Shown: piece after piece, positions 36,401-44,321 of the stretch
Position numbering within the stretch: the stretch's first letter is position 1
Layout of the letters: the number at the start of each line of letters is the position of its first letter
Origin: Ferruginibacter sp.
Lineage (GTDB): Bacteria; Bacteroidota; Bacteroidia; Chitinophagales; Chitinophagaceae
NCBI RefSeq assembly: GCF_028288465.1
Contig: NZ_JAQBNR010000059.1
Location: forward strand, 1-64,000
Reading direction: 5' to 3'
Length of the DNA stretch: 64,000 nt
The notes under the pieces: generated by a model
What the model was told of the DNA's origin: nothing
What the model saw: the letters and a program-made list of their open reading frames with translations, nothing else
Database searches by the model: none
Program-made: the position numbers and the translations under genes

Positions 36401-36726
36401 TATGGCCTATTTATAAGAGACTTGACTTAAATATTACGGAAGAAGTGTCTGTAAAAACCGGTAAGGAAAGACATACCCTACGTTTAACGTTAGACCTTGT
36501 AAACGCCGGTAATTTCTTTAATAAATACTGGGGAACTTACAAAACACCCAACCTGAGCAACTTCCTTAAATTTGAAGGTTTGGGCGCAGACGGAAGAACA
36601 CCCGCTTTTTCTATGCCATACCTGGATGCTACCAACCAGGTGCCATTGGTAAACAGCTTTAAAGACAATACCAATATACTTTCCCGCTGGCAGATGCAGT
36701 TTGGAATCAGGTATTTGTTTAACTAA
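33421..36726 (+). CDS. Oar-like TonB-dependent receptor 2
   Basis: A 1101-residue paralog of receptor 1 with the same order: signal peptide (residues 1-21, ending FLANAQ), carboxypeptidase-regulatory-like domain (SDIQGTVTDGTNAVSNATIV), plug (NLTVDGANFNNSFGLS, VAPYDVTQGGFSGAGIN) and barrel with terminal WQMQFGIRYLF. Shared stretches such as DLNGDGN and DRNFKxPQV show descent from a common ancestor, while substantial divergence indicates an old duplication. The shared DLNGDGN loop may bind calcium. It is bounded by its own upstream box and a bidirectional terminator, so the two receptors can be expressed separately. No SusD or TonB gene accompanies it. Confidence 0.92.
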   Translation: MTRKFNLLTAIFLLFGFLANAQETTSDIQGTVTDGTNAVSNATIVAVHTPTGTKYSTTSRKDGRYNLPNLRVGGPYEITVTFIGYKPAKQDNITLLLGQEFKADFALVQTSTDLTEVTVSGRRQDKTFNNNRTGSQEIISRAQIERLPTINRSLQDFTKLEPTANGLNIGGRSSQYNNLTVDGANFNNSFGLSGTLGGQTGSEPISLEAIEQIQVNVAPYDVTQGGFSGAGINSVTKSGTNQFKGSVYTYLKGPGTQGYKVGTTTITKPDFSFNTRGASLGGAIITDKLFFFISGEQVRQTAPATSQIASDGSHAPGGNVSQANADTLAALSSFLQQKFNYNPGAFQGYSFETKSDKITAKIDWNINKNNTFTLKYNYLKSSSDQFASTSRPGSGQITGGQPGTNSMPFFGSGYVINNNFNIVIAEINTRFGNRASNKMQVGYTALRDYRSPHSSSSTFPLVDILNGAGSIYTTFGYEMYTYNNLLNTDVFQFADFFKFYKGTHEITVGTQDYYRKYKNAFAPGYQGVYQFNSLTDFYNSVNNGDANAKSYYLQYSALPGGAFPFAEAGSTELGFFAQDKWRASKNFTLTYGLRTDLTIYNQTFTDNPYFDALTFKDGSYNIGKAPKTTPLISPRLGFNWDVKGDRSLQIRGGAGIFAGPPPFVWISNQASNNGIQFGSFTNSTAPNPNAVPPVAGNLVAFNADPTAYIKSGPNTSYSTALVDRNFKYPQVLKTSFAVDKKLANDVVLTLEGTYSKDINAVYYRNINLNENNAFSLAGADNRARYLTSTANSNKYYSGKTLDNPNIGNAILMSNTSKGYSYTLTARAQKNFKNLFASIAYTFSQAKNTAEFGSTASSLWAARAVQGDPNAATLANGAFYQPHRIIAYASYKIINCKYATTSIGAIFEAAPSGVSSYVYNGDLNGDGNTGNDLIYIPANAGEINLVKVNSGGSGTGASTDPRSASQIWNQLNNFISQDHYLLTHRGQYAKANAVVWPIYKRLDLNITEEVSVKTGKERHTLRLTLDLVNAGNFFNKYWGTYKTPNLSNFLKFEGLGADGRTPAFSMPYLDATNQVPLVNSFKDNTNILSRWQMQFGIRYLFN

Positions 36727-36748
36727 TATTTGAAATTTAGTATAGTAT

Positions 36749-36783
36749 AAAAAAGCCATCCTGTTAACCAGGATGGCTTTTTT
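36749..36783. terminator. Bidirectional terminator between receptor 2 and the S9 peptidase
   Basis: Stem AAAAAAGCCATCCTG/CAGGATGGCTTTTTT with loop TTAAC. The A and T tracts on both sides allow it to end both the plus-strand receptor and the convergent minus-strand peptidase transcript. Confidence 0.92.
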
Positions 36784-36817
36784 ATACCTGTTATGTTTTG
36801 CGAATTATCCTGGCGAG

Positions 36818-39001
36818 TTATCTTGCCCCCGGCGGACAGTTTGCCCTAAGATAATTAGTGTACAAAGTAACCAGGTGTAAACTGGTGCCCTCGCCTTCTG
36901 AAATGCTGTGTGTACGGTTTGGATAAGCCATAAACTGAAATTGTTTGTTGTATTTGATCAATTCGTTCAGCAATACTTCTGCGTTACTATAATGTACATT
37001 ATCATCACCCGTTCCGTGGATGTACAATAAATTTCCTTTTAGATTTTTTGCATAGCTGATGGGCGAACCAATGATAAAATCTTCCTTGTTTTCCTGTGGC
37101 AGCCCCATGTACCTTTCCTGGTAAATATTATCGTAAAATAACTGGTTGCCTACGGCCGCGATGGCAATGCCTGTCTTAAAAATCTCCGGGTATTGAAACA
37201 TCAGGTTCAACGTAGAAGAGCCACCGCCACTCCATCCCCAAACAGCAATGCGGTCTTTATCAAAATAACTTTTTGATATAATTTTTGTGGCAGCCTGCGC
37301 CATATCACGCACATTGAGGGTACCAATTTTACGGTAAATGGATTTACGCCAGGCCGCCCCCTTTAAAGAAGGTGTTCCCCGGCTATCCACCGCTACCTGG
37401 AAATAACCATCCTCGCTCATATCGCCATTGTATAAATAATTCTGGTGATTGCCATAGCTGTCGCCGGTTGTGGAGGCTGCGGGTTCGCCATACACATAAA
37501 AGACGGCCGGGTATTTTTTGGTGCTGTCAAAATTTTTAGGATAGTTAATCCATGCGTCCAGCTCAACACCATCATCAGTTGTAACTGTAGTGTAGCGAAC
37601 GGTGCTGCTGTTATCTGTTTTAATAGTAGCCGCAATGCTTGTTGCGTTGTTCAATGCCTTATGATCGGGCAACGATACCCATTCTTTTACAGGCACAGTT
37701 TTATAATTGCTAAAACCATGACTTGCCCATTTGCCGTTGGGCGAAATAGTATAGCTATGCGTACCAGTTAAATCAGCCGGTGATACCAGGGTAGCATTGC
37801 TTTTACCATCCATCTTTACTTTGTATAAATACAGTTGCGTGGCATTGTTGGGCGAAGCCATAAAATAAATATAGTTACCCTTTTCATCAATACATTTGAT
37901 AGATTCTACATCGTACTTGCCGTTGGTTAACAAGGTTTGTTTGCTGCCATCGCGACTTACCGAATAGATATGCCGCAAGCCATCTATCTCACTTACCCAT
38001 ACAAATGCCGCACCTTTATTAATCCATTCCCACCCAGTAGGGTCATCATCGTTCCAATAACTTTTTACCTCAATCCATGCTTTATCATTTTCTGAAAAGA
38101 ATGTACGAGCCTGCCCGTTGTTGATGTTGCAGTAATACAATTTACTTTCCTGTTGTTTTCGGTTCAGTTGCTGTACTATCAATGTAGCAGCGTCTGCCCA
38201 TTCCATACGCGGCAGATAATGTTGTTGCGGATCGCCTTCAATATTCATCCATTGCACCTGGCCCCCTGTTGAAGGTACTACGCCAATTTTTACCGGAGAG
38301 GGTGACTCTCCCACTTTTGGATATTCCACCGGAATGACCCGGGAATAATTGGAATCCGTTGTATTGAGCATATAATAATCTCTTATCTGGTTGGCGTCTA
38401 CCTGCCAAAAGGCAATGTTTTTTCCATCGGGGCTCCAGCGAAAACCATCCCGGCAGCCAAACTCTTCTTCATACACCCAATCGAATGTGCCGTTGATTAA
38501 TTTGCGGGTACCATCAGCCGTCAGCTGTGTTATTTTTCCTGTGGCAATGTCTTCGGTAAAAAGATTGTGCTCACTTACATAGCCCGCTCTTTTACCATCG
38601 GGCGAAAACTTGGCGTACATCAATGTCTGCGCCGGTTTATCTTTTCCCAGCTGTGTTAATGTATTGGTGGCTATATCCAGCACCCAGTAATCGCCCCTGG
38701 TTTTGTAGCGCCACACTTTAGCCGTGTTGGTAAATACAAGTAGTTTACTGTTGTCTGCACTAAAAGCAAAAGACGCGATGGATATCGCTTTGCCACCGGC
38801 CGGGGTTAATTGTGCTGCAGTTACCAACGCAGCTGCCTGTCCTGTTTTAATATCTACTTTTGATATGCCGCCGTTTTGCTTTTGGTAATAACTATTTCCA
38901 TCCGGCGTAAACTGGATGGAAATTCTATATTGAGCCCGTAGCAGCTGTGTAGCTATTACAATAAAAAACAACAAAAAAACTATCCTTCTTTTACAATACA
39001 T
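36818..39001 (-). CDS. S9 family peptidase, dipeptidyl-peptidase IV type
   Basis: A 727-residue secreted serine peptidase with a signal peptide (1-23). An N-terminal beta-propeller (DPP-IV N domain, about 40-480) carries WVYEEEFGCRDGFRWSPDG, which contains the Glu-Glu pair that binds the substrate N-terminus in DPP IV. The C-terminal alpha/beta hydrolase has the nucleophile in GWSGGGS, the Asp in HGTGDDNVHYSN, and the His in NRTHSI. It likely removes dipeptides from peptide N-termini in the periplasm. GWSGGG departs from the more usual GWSYGG of DPP IV. It is convergent with receptor 2 and ends near the shared terminator. Confidence 0.92.
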   Translation of the reverse strand: MYCKRRIVFLLFFIVIATQLLRAQYRISIQFTPDGNSYYQKQNGGISKVDIKTGQAAALVTAAQLTPAGGKAISIASFAFSADNSKLLVFTNTAKVWRYKTRGDYWVLDIATNTLTQLGKDKPAQTLMYAKFSPDGKRAGYVSEHNLFTEDIATGKITQLTADGTRKLINGTFDWVYEEEFGCRDGFRWSPDGKNIAFWQVDANQIRDYYMLNTTDSNYSRVIPVEYPKVGESPSPVKIGVVPSTGGQVQWMNIEGDPQQHYLPRMEWADAATLIVQQLNRKQQESKLYYCNINNGQARTFFSENDKAWIEVKSYWNDDDPTGWEWINKGAAFVWVSEIDGLRHIYSVSRDGSKQTLLTNGKYDVESIKCIDEKGNYIYFMASPNNATQLYLYKVKMDGKSNATLVSPADLTGTHSYTISPNGKWASHGFSNYKTVPVKEWVSLPDHKALNNATSIAATIKTDNSSTVRYTTVTTDDGVELDAWINYPKNFDSTKKYPAVFYVYGEPAASTTGDSYGNHQNYLYNGDMSEDGYFQVAVDSRGTPSLKGAAWRKSIYRKIGTLNVRDMAQAATKIISKSYFDKDRIAVWGWSGGGSSTLNLMFQYPEIFKTGIAIAAVGNQLFYDNIYQERYMGLPQENKEDFIIGSPISYAKNLKGNLLYIHGTGDDNVHYSNAEVLLNELIKYNKQFQFMAYPNRTHSISEGEGTSLHLVTLYTNYLRANCPPGAR

Positions 39002-39175
39002 AAATAATAAGTTTAGAAAACTAAATTAAGGTAAATAATTAAAGGCTGGTTTCACGCAAACAGGGCAAAGAATACTAAGAACACAAAAGCTTTTGCCTCG
39101 TGCAAATTCATTTCATAGCAAAAGGAACAACAGCGGCGGCTGCCACTAAAGCATATTCCTTCTTTCACTGCGTTC

Positions 39176-39207
39176 TTTGCATGAAACAGCCAAAGCACTT
39201 AATTTTG
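39176..39207 (+). promoter_or_regulatory. Promoter abutting the S4-domain gene
   Basis: TTTG at 39176-39179, a 20-base spacer and TAATTTTG at 39200-39207, a full consensus match. The start codon of the next gene is at 39212, so transcription should begin at or within a few bases of the ATG. Confidence 0.7.
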
Positions 39208-39211
39208 CTAT

Positions 39212-39595
39212 ATGGAAAAAGAAAAACTTCGCATTGATAAATATTTGTGGGCCATCCGGCTTTTTAAAACCCGGAGCCAGGCCGCGGATGCCTGCGATAA
39301 AAGTAAAGTAAAGCTCCACGGAGACAATGTAAAAGCATCGAAGACGGTTACGGTGGGCGACGAATACGAAGTAAAAACAGAAGCTAAAAGATGGGTGATA
39401 AAAGTGACTGCATTGTTGGATCACCGGGTACAATATAGCGAGGCAATTAAACACTATACCGACATCACGCCGGCTGAAGAACTGGACAGAATTCAGTTCC
39501 AGGCGGCTACCTTTCATACCGGTAAACGCATGAGCAAACAAGGCCGCCCTACTAAAAAAGACAAGCGTGAAATTGATGGCTTTATGGATTTTTGA
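39212..39595 (+). CDS. S4-domain RNA-binding protein, Hsp15 (HslR)-like
   Basis: A 127-residue protein. The S4 fold spans residues 5-65 (LRIDKYLWAIRLFKTRSQAADAC, then VKLHGDNVKASKTVTVGDEYEV). A basic C-terminal tail (SKQGRPTKKDKREID) is typical of the Hsp15 group, which binds stalled 50S subunits carrying nascent peptidyl-tRNA. Length and domain order match. Its promoter nearly touches the ATG, so the message may be leaderless. TrmD follows 108 bases later on the same strand, and both genes concern translation. Confidence 0.9.
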   Translation: MEKEKLRIDKYLWAIRLFKTRSQAADACDKSKVKLHGDNVKASKTVTVGDEYEVKTEAKRWVIKVTALLDHRVQYSEAIKHYTDITPAEELDRIQFQAATFHTGKRMSKQGRPTKKDKREIDGFMDF

Positions 39596-39703
39596 TATTG
39601 CAAACATACCAGTTAACATTGCGGAAAATATTGCAATGAAAGGCGCCATAAGGCCTTGTGCTATTAATACAAACTGCTCATTTCACTTTCCTAATTTTAC
39701 ATC

Positions 39704-40384
39704 ATGAAGATTGACATTATATCTGTAGTGCCTGCCCTGCTGGATAGCCCTTTTGCACATTCGATTATGAAACGTGCAAGGGACAAAGGTTTACTGGAGG
39801 TAAACTGCATTAACCTGCGTGACTATACTACTTATGCAAGAGCGCAGGTAGATGATTACGCTTTTGGTGGCGGCGCCGGTATGGTAATGATGATAGAACC
39901 ATTGGTAAATGCGATTGAAAGTTTGCAAAAAGACACCATCTATGATGAAATTATTTTTTTAACGCCTGATGGAGAAACCTTTAATCAACAAACAGCCAAC
40001 CAGCTTTCCCTAAAACATAACCTGCTGCTAATTTGTGGTCATTATAAAGGTGTTGATCAACGATTGAGAGACCATTTTATTACCAGGGAAATTTCTATAG
40101 GCGATTATGTGCTGAGTGGTGGTGAACTGGCGGCTGCTGTAATGGTAGATGCTATTGGCCGTTTAATCCCGGGTGTGTTGAATGATGAAACCTCGGCTTT
40201 AACCGATTCTTTCCAAGACAATTTATTGGCGCCGCCGGTATACACCCGCCCTGTTGAATTCAGAACTTGGAAGGTGCCGGATATTTTATTAAGTGGTAAT
40301 CACGCTAAGATTGAACAGTGGCGGCACGATCAGTCGATGTTGCGCACAGCAGAACGCAGACCGGACCTTTTAAACAGGGAGTAA
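39704..40384 (+). CDS. trmD: tRNA (guanine-37-N1)-methyltransferase TrmD
   Basis: A 226-residue SPOUT methyltransferase that modifies G37 of tRNAs to prevent frameshifting. The conserved RDYTTYARAQVDDYAFGGGAGMVM region binds SAM and tRNA; LLICGHYKGVDQRL and ISIGDYVLSGGELAA form the trefoil knot; the C-terminal part has PVYTRP and the LLSGNHAKIEQWR motif. Length is slightly below the E. coli enzyme (255) but typical of Bacteroidota. It is followed after 92 bases by tRNA-Glu, which has its own promoter. Confidence 0.96.
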   Translation: MKIDIISVVPALLDSPFAHSIMKRARDKGLLEVNCINLRDYTTYARAQVDDYAFGGGAGMVMMIEPLVNAIESLQKDTIYDEIIFLTPDGETFNQQTANQLSLKHNLLLICGHYKGVDQRLRDHFITREISIGDYVLSGGELAAAVMVDAIGRLIPGVLNDETSALTDSFQDNLLAPPVYTRPVEFRTWKVPDILLSGNHAKIEQWRHDQSMLRTAERRPDLLNRE

Positions 40385-40427
40385 TTGCAGGTGTAAATAA
40401 TTTTATTTGCCATTATTTGTGAAAATA

Positions 40428-40459
40428 TTTGGCTGAAAAACCTTCACTCGTTATCTTTG
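40428..40459 (+). promoter_or_regulatory. Promoter of tRNA-Glu
   Basis: TTTG at 40428-40431, a 20-base spacer and TATCTTTG at 40452-40459, 17 bases before the mature tRNA: a full match to the Bacteroidota consensus. Confidence 0.78.
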
Positions 40460-40476
40460 CCGTCCTTTAGCAATAA

Positions 40477-40548
40477 GCCGCGTTGGTCAAGAGGTTAAGA
40501 CGCCTCCCTTTCACGGAGGAATCACGGGTTCGAGTCCCGTACGTGGTA
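40477..40548 (+). tRNA. tRNA-Glu, anticodon TTC
   Basis: Seventy-two bases fold with acceptor stem GCCGCGT/ACGTGGT (two G-T pairs including the first), D stem GTC/GAC, anticodon stem CCTCC/GGAGG with loop CTTTCAC giving anticodon TTC, T stem ACGGG/CCCGT with loop TTCGAGT, and discriminator A. CCA is not encoded. Flanked by its own promoter and terminator. Confidence 0.93.
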
Positions 40549-40555
40549 CAGCTTT

Positions 40556-40585
40556 AAAAGCCTTTCAGTAATGAGGGGCTTTTTT
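40556..40585 (+). terminator. Terminator after tRNA-Glu
   Basis: Stem AAAAGCCTTTC/GAGGGGCTTTT (with two T-G pairs) around AGTAAT, then a T run. Confidence 0.85.
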
Positions 40586-40642
40586 AATTTGGGTATAAGC
40601 ACTTGGAAACTAAAAGGTTTACTTTATATTTTTTCATTACAG

Positions 40643-40679
40643 AAAAGTGCTGTTCCCTTTGCAGGAACAGCACTTTTTT
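40643..40679 (-). terminator. Hairpin terminator downstream of the fasciclin gene
   Basis: A 14-bp perfect stem AAAAGTGCTGTTCC/GGAACAGCACTTTT with a 7-base loop. It lies 40 bases beyond the minus-strand fasciclin stop. The T tract is stronger on the plus strand (TTTTTT), so it may stop read-through from both sides. Confidence 0.8.
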
Positions 40680-40718
40680 GTACATGCAGATCAAAATACT
40701 AAACGATTAAATCCAGCA

Positions 40719-41672
40719 TTAAGGCAATAACACCCGGTCTATTACATGTATTACACCATTCTTCGCCATGATATTAGCGGCTATAATATTAGAAGCCGAT
40801 GTATTGGTATTGCCTTTTACGGTTGCACTGCTTCCGGATAATCCAATTGTAACTTTCCCCCCGTTAGCAGTAGCTGGCTGAGCCCCGTTCGTTAAGTCAG
40901 ATGAGAAAATTCTTCCGGGAATGACGTGGTAGGTAAGAATGGAAGTGAGTGTATTGGCGTCCGCAGCTTTAACAGCATCAATAGTTGCAAAACCCGCCGC
41001 ACGAAATGCATTGTTGGTTGGTGCAAATACAGTTAAAATACTTCCACCACTAAGGATGGCTGCCACATTTGTACTACCGGAACTTGCTTTAACCACCGCA
41101 GCTACCAAAAAGCTGAATGTAGTATCGGCAGAAGCGACTTCTACGATATTGCCGGCAGGGGGGAATAACACTTTTGAGATGGTGTGTATTACACCGTTGC
41201 TGGCCGCGACATCAGCTGTAACCACATTAACACCATTTACAAAAACGCCGCCGGAATTTTTGGTTACAAACACAGAGTCTCCACCAGCTGTAACTACTTT
41301 TGTATTCGGACCTGCAGGAACATCTGCTGCCATAACTTTTGCCCCTAACGTATGGTACAATAGTATCGCTTTCAGTTGATCGGCCGATAAGCTGCCTATA
41401 ACTGAACTGGTTACTCCCGAAGATGTAAATGCATCATCAGTAGGTGCAAAAACGGTAAAAGGTCCTGTTCCATCCAGGGTTGTAGCAAGGCCCGCTTTTA
41501 CCACAGCTGATTTTAACAAGGTGAAATTTGACCCGGCAGATACCTGGGCTGTGATGGTACCTGGCATAACCGGAGTGGTAGTGGAATCTTTTTTACAGGA
41601 AACCATTGTTGCACTAAACAGCAACACAACTAAAAGCTTTACAAGTGATCCTGATAAAAATAAATGCTTCAT
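40719..41672 (-). CDS. Lipoprotein with two fasciclin (FAS1) domains
   Basis: A 317-residue secreted protein. The N-terminal signal ends with a lipobox (FSATMVSCKKD), so it is lipid-anchored, probably to the outer membrane. Two FAS1 repeats follow at about 40-175 and 185-315. Each has the FTVFAPTDDAF / LTVFAPTNNAF (H1) motif, a central YHT/YHV, and an H2 region ending GVIHTISKVLFP / GVIHVIDRVLLP. FAS1 domains mediate adhesion or binding to surface polymers; the ligand is unknown. A hairpin terminator lies just downstream. The gene diverges from the ion-channel gene across a 423-base gap. Confidence 0.92.
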   Translation of the reverse strand: MKHLFLSGSLVKLLVVLLFSATMVSCKKDSTTTPVMPGTITAQVSAGSNFTLLKSAVVKAGLATTLDGTGPFTVFAPTDDAFTSSGVTSSVIGSLSADQLKAILLYHTLGAKVMAADVPAGPNTKVVTAGGDSVFVTKNSGGVFVNGVNVVTADVAASNGVIHTISKVLFPPAGNIVEVASADTTFSFLVAAVVKASSGSTNVAAILSGGSILTVFAPTNNAFRAAGFATIDAVKAADANTLTSILTYHVIPGRIFSSDLTNGAQPATANGGKVTIGLSGSSATVKGNTNTSASNIIAANIMAKNGVIHVIDRVLLP

Positions 41673-42095
41673 GATTTTTTGTTTTGACGGTTAAAATATT
41701 GTTTAATTATTATTCATCATCTTTAAACAAAACAAATCATACATGGTTCAGCTTTTGTCTCATTTTGTGTAAAAAAAATTCAAACCAGTAATTATTTCCA
41801 ATACAGTTAATTGATATACAATGTGATAAGTAAAATAATAAATTTCAGGCTTAAACAGCTACATCTAACCCGTTTATCTTTTGTATAATTAATTTAAAAT
41901 TTTATTAAACAAACATATTAATGAGGAAATACCCGTTTTGGTCAAAATACTCCGATTCCGTTAGTCAGGGTCACAGTATAATTTACCGGTAAACTTTTAG
42001 AAAATTACATACGCTTGCGTAGTTATACTACAAATTTCACATCGCTTTTTTATCTCCGTGCATTGCCCTAACTTACCGTTGAAAATGTTCAGTCC
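41673..42095. other. AT-rich intergenic region between divergent genes
   Basis: No open frame of interest. It contains a perfect 12-bp palindrome TTTACCGGTAAA at 41982-41993 and a small inverted repeat TACGC/GCGTA near 42010. Promoters for the fasciclin and channel genes must lie here, but no full consensus is visible, which suggests regulated or alternative promoters. Confidence 0.5.
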
Positions 42096-43058
42096 ATGAA
42101 AAACAAACTGCTGCTAATTGGCCTTTTTATTGCCAATTTTCTGTCATACCATTTCAACAGCCTTGCCGGCGACTCCAAAAAAGATACGGTATTCACCGGT
42201 ATTTATGTAACCGGTGTGCACGGCATTGATTTTAAACAAAAGGAATACACCATTGATTTTTGGCTATGGTTAAAGTATAAGAACAAAGACTTTGATTTTA
42301 TACAGAACCTGGAAATACCACAGGCTAAGTCCATTTCAAAATCTTTTTCAACAGTAGATACCAGTAACGGTGTTTACCTGCTGTTGAAACTGCAATGTGT
42401 AATGAAAGATTCCTGGAAGATTGGCAACTTTCCTTTTGACCGGCAGAAGCTGAGGCTTTCGATAGAAAATTCACAATTCGATTCCCGTTCCCTGATTTTT
42501 GCGCCGGATACATTGGGTCAACATTATGACAGGCGTTTTATGTTAAGTGGCTGGAATATTGACAGTTTTAATATTACCATGGGCAACCGGGTTTATGAAA
42601 CCGGGTTTGGCGATCCTGGTCTTGCGAAACCACATACAGAGTATAGTAACTTTAAAGTGGCCATTGTATTAAACCGGGCCGCGATGGGCTTATTCTGGAA
42701 AATATTTTTGGGAATGTACGTAGCTTTTTTGATTGCCTATACTTGTTTTTATATTCATGCCGATGGTATTGATTCCCGCTTTGGACTGAGCGTAGGCTCA
42801 TTGTTTGCAGTAATTGGTAATAAATACATCATTGATTCTTCCCTGCCTGAATCTACTTCTTTTACCCTGGTAGATACTTTACACGGACTTACACTGTTCT
42901 TTATTTTCGCGGTGATTACCTGTACCGCTTATGCATTAAAATTGGTGAAACAGGGCAGAATAAAAGACGCCAATAAGTTTGACATGATTGCTGCACAAAC
43001 ACTGCTGGTAATTTATGTTGGGTTGAACATTTATTTTATTCATGATGCAGTAAGCTAA
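42096..43058 (+). CDS. Probable pentameric ligand-gated ion channel homolog (Cys-loop receptor superfamily)
   Basis: A 320-residue protein. A signal peptide (1-24) precedes an extracellular beta-sandwich of about 170 residues with the pLGIC pattern DFKQKEYTIDFWLWLKY (strands 1-2) and FPFDRQKLRLSIENSQFD (residues 112-129), the counterpart of the Cys-loop and strand 6'. Four hydrophobic helices follow: M1 about 197-220, M2 about 226-247 (SRFGLSVGSLFAVIGNKYII), M3 about 261-285 and M4 about 298-316. The SSLPESTSFTLVDTLHGLTL segment between M2 and M3 matches the LP..sy..iD pattern of the family. Cysteines of the eukaryotic loop are absent, as in other prokaryotic members. Ligand and ion selectivity are unknown. 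I rate the family assignment likely. Confidence 0.75.
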   Translation: MKNKLLLIGLFIANFLSYHFNSLAGDSKKDTVFTGIYVTGVHGIDFKQKEYTIDFWLWLKYKNKDFDFIQNLEIPQAKSISKSFSTVDTSNGVYLLLKLQCVMKDSWKIGNFPFDRQKLRLSIENSQFDSRSLIFAPDTLGQHYDRRFMLSGWNIDSFNITMGNRVYETGFGDPGLAKPHTEYSNFKVAIVLNRAAMGLFWKIFLGMYVAFLIAYTCFYIHADGIDSRFGLSVGSLFAVIGNKYIIDSSLPESTSFTLVDTLHGLTLFFIFAVITCTAYALKLVKQGRIKDANKFDMIAAQTLLVIYVGLNIYFIHDAVS

Positions 43059-43183
43059 CGTAGGGTAACAGGCGTGGTAACTGTATTAAGCAGCGGGGCC
43101 AATTACCATTCGTATTGCATTTTACAAAAGGGAGCAACTGCCATTAATAGGTAGCAACACGGACTGTTACAAAGTTGCCAAGA

Positions 43184-43585
43184 TCATGCTTGCATCCTAA
43201 CACCCTGTTTTAGAGCGATGATGTTTTCACTCAACAATACAATGGCAATACCAACTGTATAAGCAATTAAATCAATCCATTCAAAGGACGTTCCAATTAC
43301 AACCCTGGCAATTGCGGAGCGCTGCAAACCAAGTAAGGTAACAATCTTAAAATACTGCATTACTTCAACCGTACAGGCAAATATCAGCACGGCAACTGCT
43401 GTTGAGGTTACTGGCGTATTTACAAAAGCCTTTACAAAACAATAAATCAATATAACCACCAGCATATCCCCAATATAAGGCCGGATAATTTGATCGTGAG
43501 CATACAAGGCGATAAGTACTTCTGCAAAAAATAAAATAAAAGCGGCTGCAAAATAAGCTGGTTTAAAGCGAACGGGTAGTAGCAT
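43184..43585 (-). CDS. DUF2809 family membrane protein (VanZ-like)
   Basis: A 133-residue integral membrane protein with about four helices. The family pattern RFKPAYFAAAFILFFAEVLIALYAHDQIIRPYIGDMLVVILIYCF is followed by TVEVMQYFK, LGLQRSAIARVVIGTSFEWIDLIAYTVGI, which matches DUF2809. The frame extends 54 codons upstream, but that part is not hydrophobic and the ATG at 43585 fits the family start. No known function. A 95-residue hypothetical membrane protein lies upstream on the same strand. Confidence 0.8.
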   Translation of the reverse strand: MLLPVRFKPAYFAAAFILFFAEVLIALYAHDQIIRPYIGDMLVVILIYCFVKAFVNTPVTSTAVAVLIFACTVEVMQYFKIVTLLGLQRSAIARVVIGTSFEWIDLIAYTVGIAIVLLSENIIALKQGVRMQA

Positions 43586-43762
43586 CAGGTTTAAGGCATT
43601 AGCTGAACGAATAGGATAGCATCTAAAGTTATTGAAACTAAACTGCAATTGCGTGTATACTTTACAATTGTATCCGTAACAAGCGATGAAAGAATTCAGA
43701 CCAACAAGAGATGCAGGCCGCCAGAATTGGCCATGGAGCGGGAACAAAACTGAATGGTGATT

Positions 43763-44050
43763 TTAGTATACAGACCAAACATGATTGATTAAGAACATAA
43801 AGATCTCCGGGATCAGTATAAGAAAAAAAGCAATAGACAACCGGTTTTGCGTTATTTTAAAACGCCTGCTATATTCGTTCCTGGAATTGACAATACTAAA
43901 ATGTGAAAAGTAAATTATCCTGGAAATTACCATCGAGTGTGATCTGATTTTTACAAAAAGCAGCACTTTTACCAACGCTAATAAAAATAGAATTATTGCC
44001 AGTATCAACTCTGCTGCCATTGAAGGGTTACTCAGTATATTTTTTATCAT
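43763..44050 (-). CDS. Hypothetical small membrane protein
   Basis: A 95-residue frame with an ATG start. It has two hydrophobic segments (AAELILAIILFLLALVKVLLFV and LSIAFFLILIPEIFMFLI) separated by a basic, Arg/Ser-rich loop. The topology is plausible for a real protein, and it shares its strand with the DUF2809 gene 177 bases downstream. No family recognised. The upstream 271 bases to the beta-CASP gene contain no clear gene, only a short open stretch near 44155-44278 on the plus strand without a start. Confidence 0.45.
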   Translation of the reverse strand: MIKNILSNPSMAAELILAIILFLLALVKVLLFVKIRSHSMVISRIIYFSHFSIVNSRNEYSRRFKITQNRLSIAFFLILIPEIFMFLINHVWSVY

Positions 44051-44321
44051 ATTAGAGTATTGTATAAGTATGTAAGTTAAGGCTCAAGCACGCCTGCGTA
44101 AAATAAAAACATGCCAGCCGTAAAGATAATATTTAGAAGGCAGTTACAATAAAAATTAAGTCCATAAAGGATGTAGAAAAACTACTACAAACTGTAAGTG
44201 TGGCATCTTATTTTGATAACATACAATGCTATTTGCCTAAGGTTTCCGTAAAGGACTTAAATGGAACGCCATTAAGATAGAGGCTCTGCTGAAACTGATA
44301 AAGGAACTATAAAAATATTGA

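Noticed and set aside
44155..44278. Plus-strand open stretch between the small membrane protein and the beta-CASP gene
   Set aside because: About 40 codons without a start codon or recognisable motif; not enough to call a gene or a remnant.
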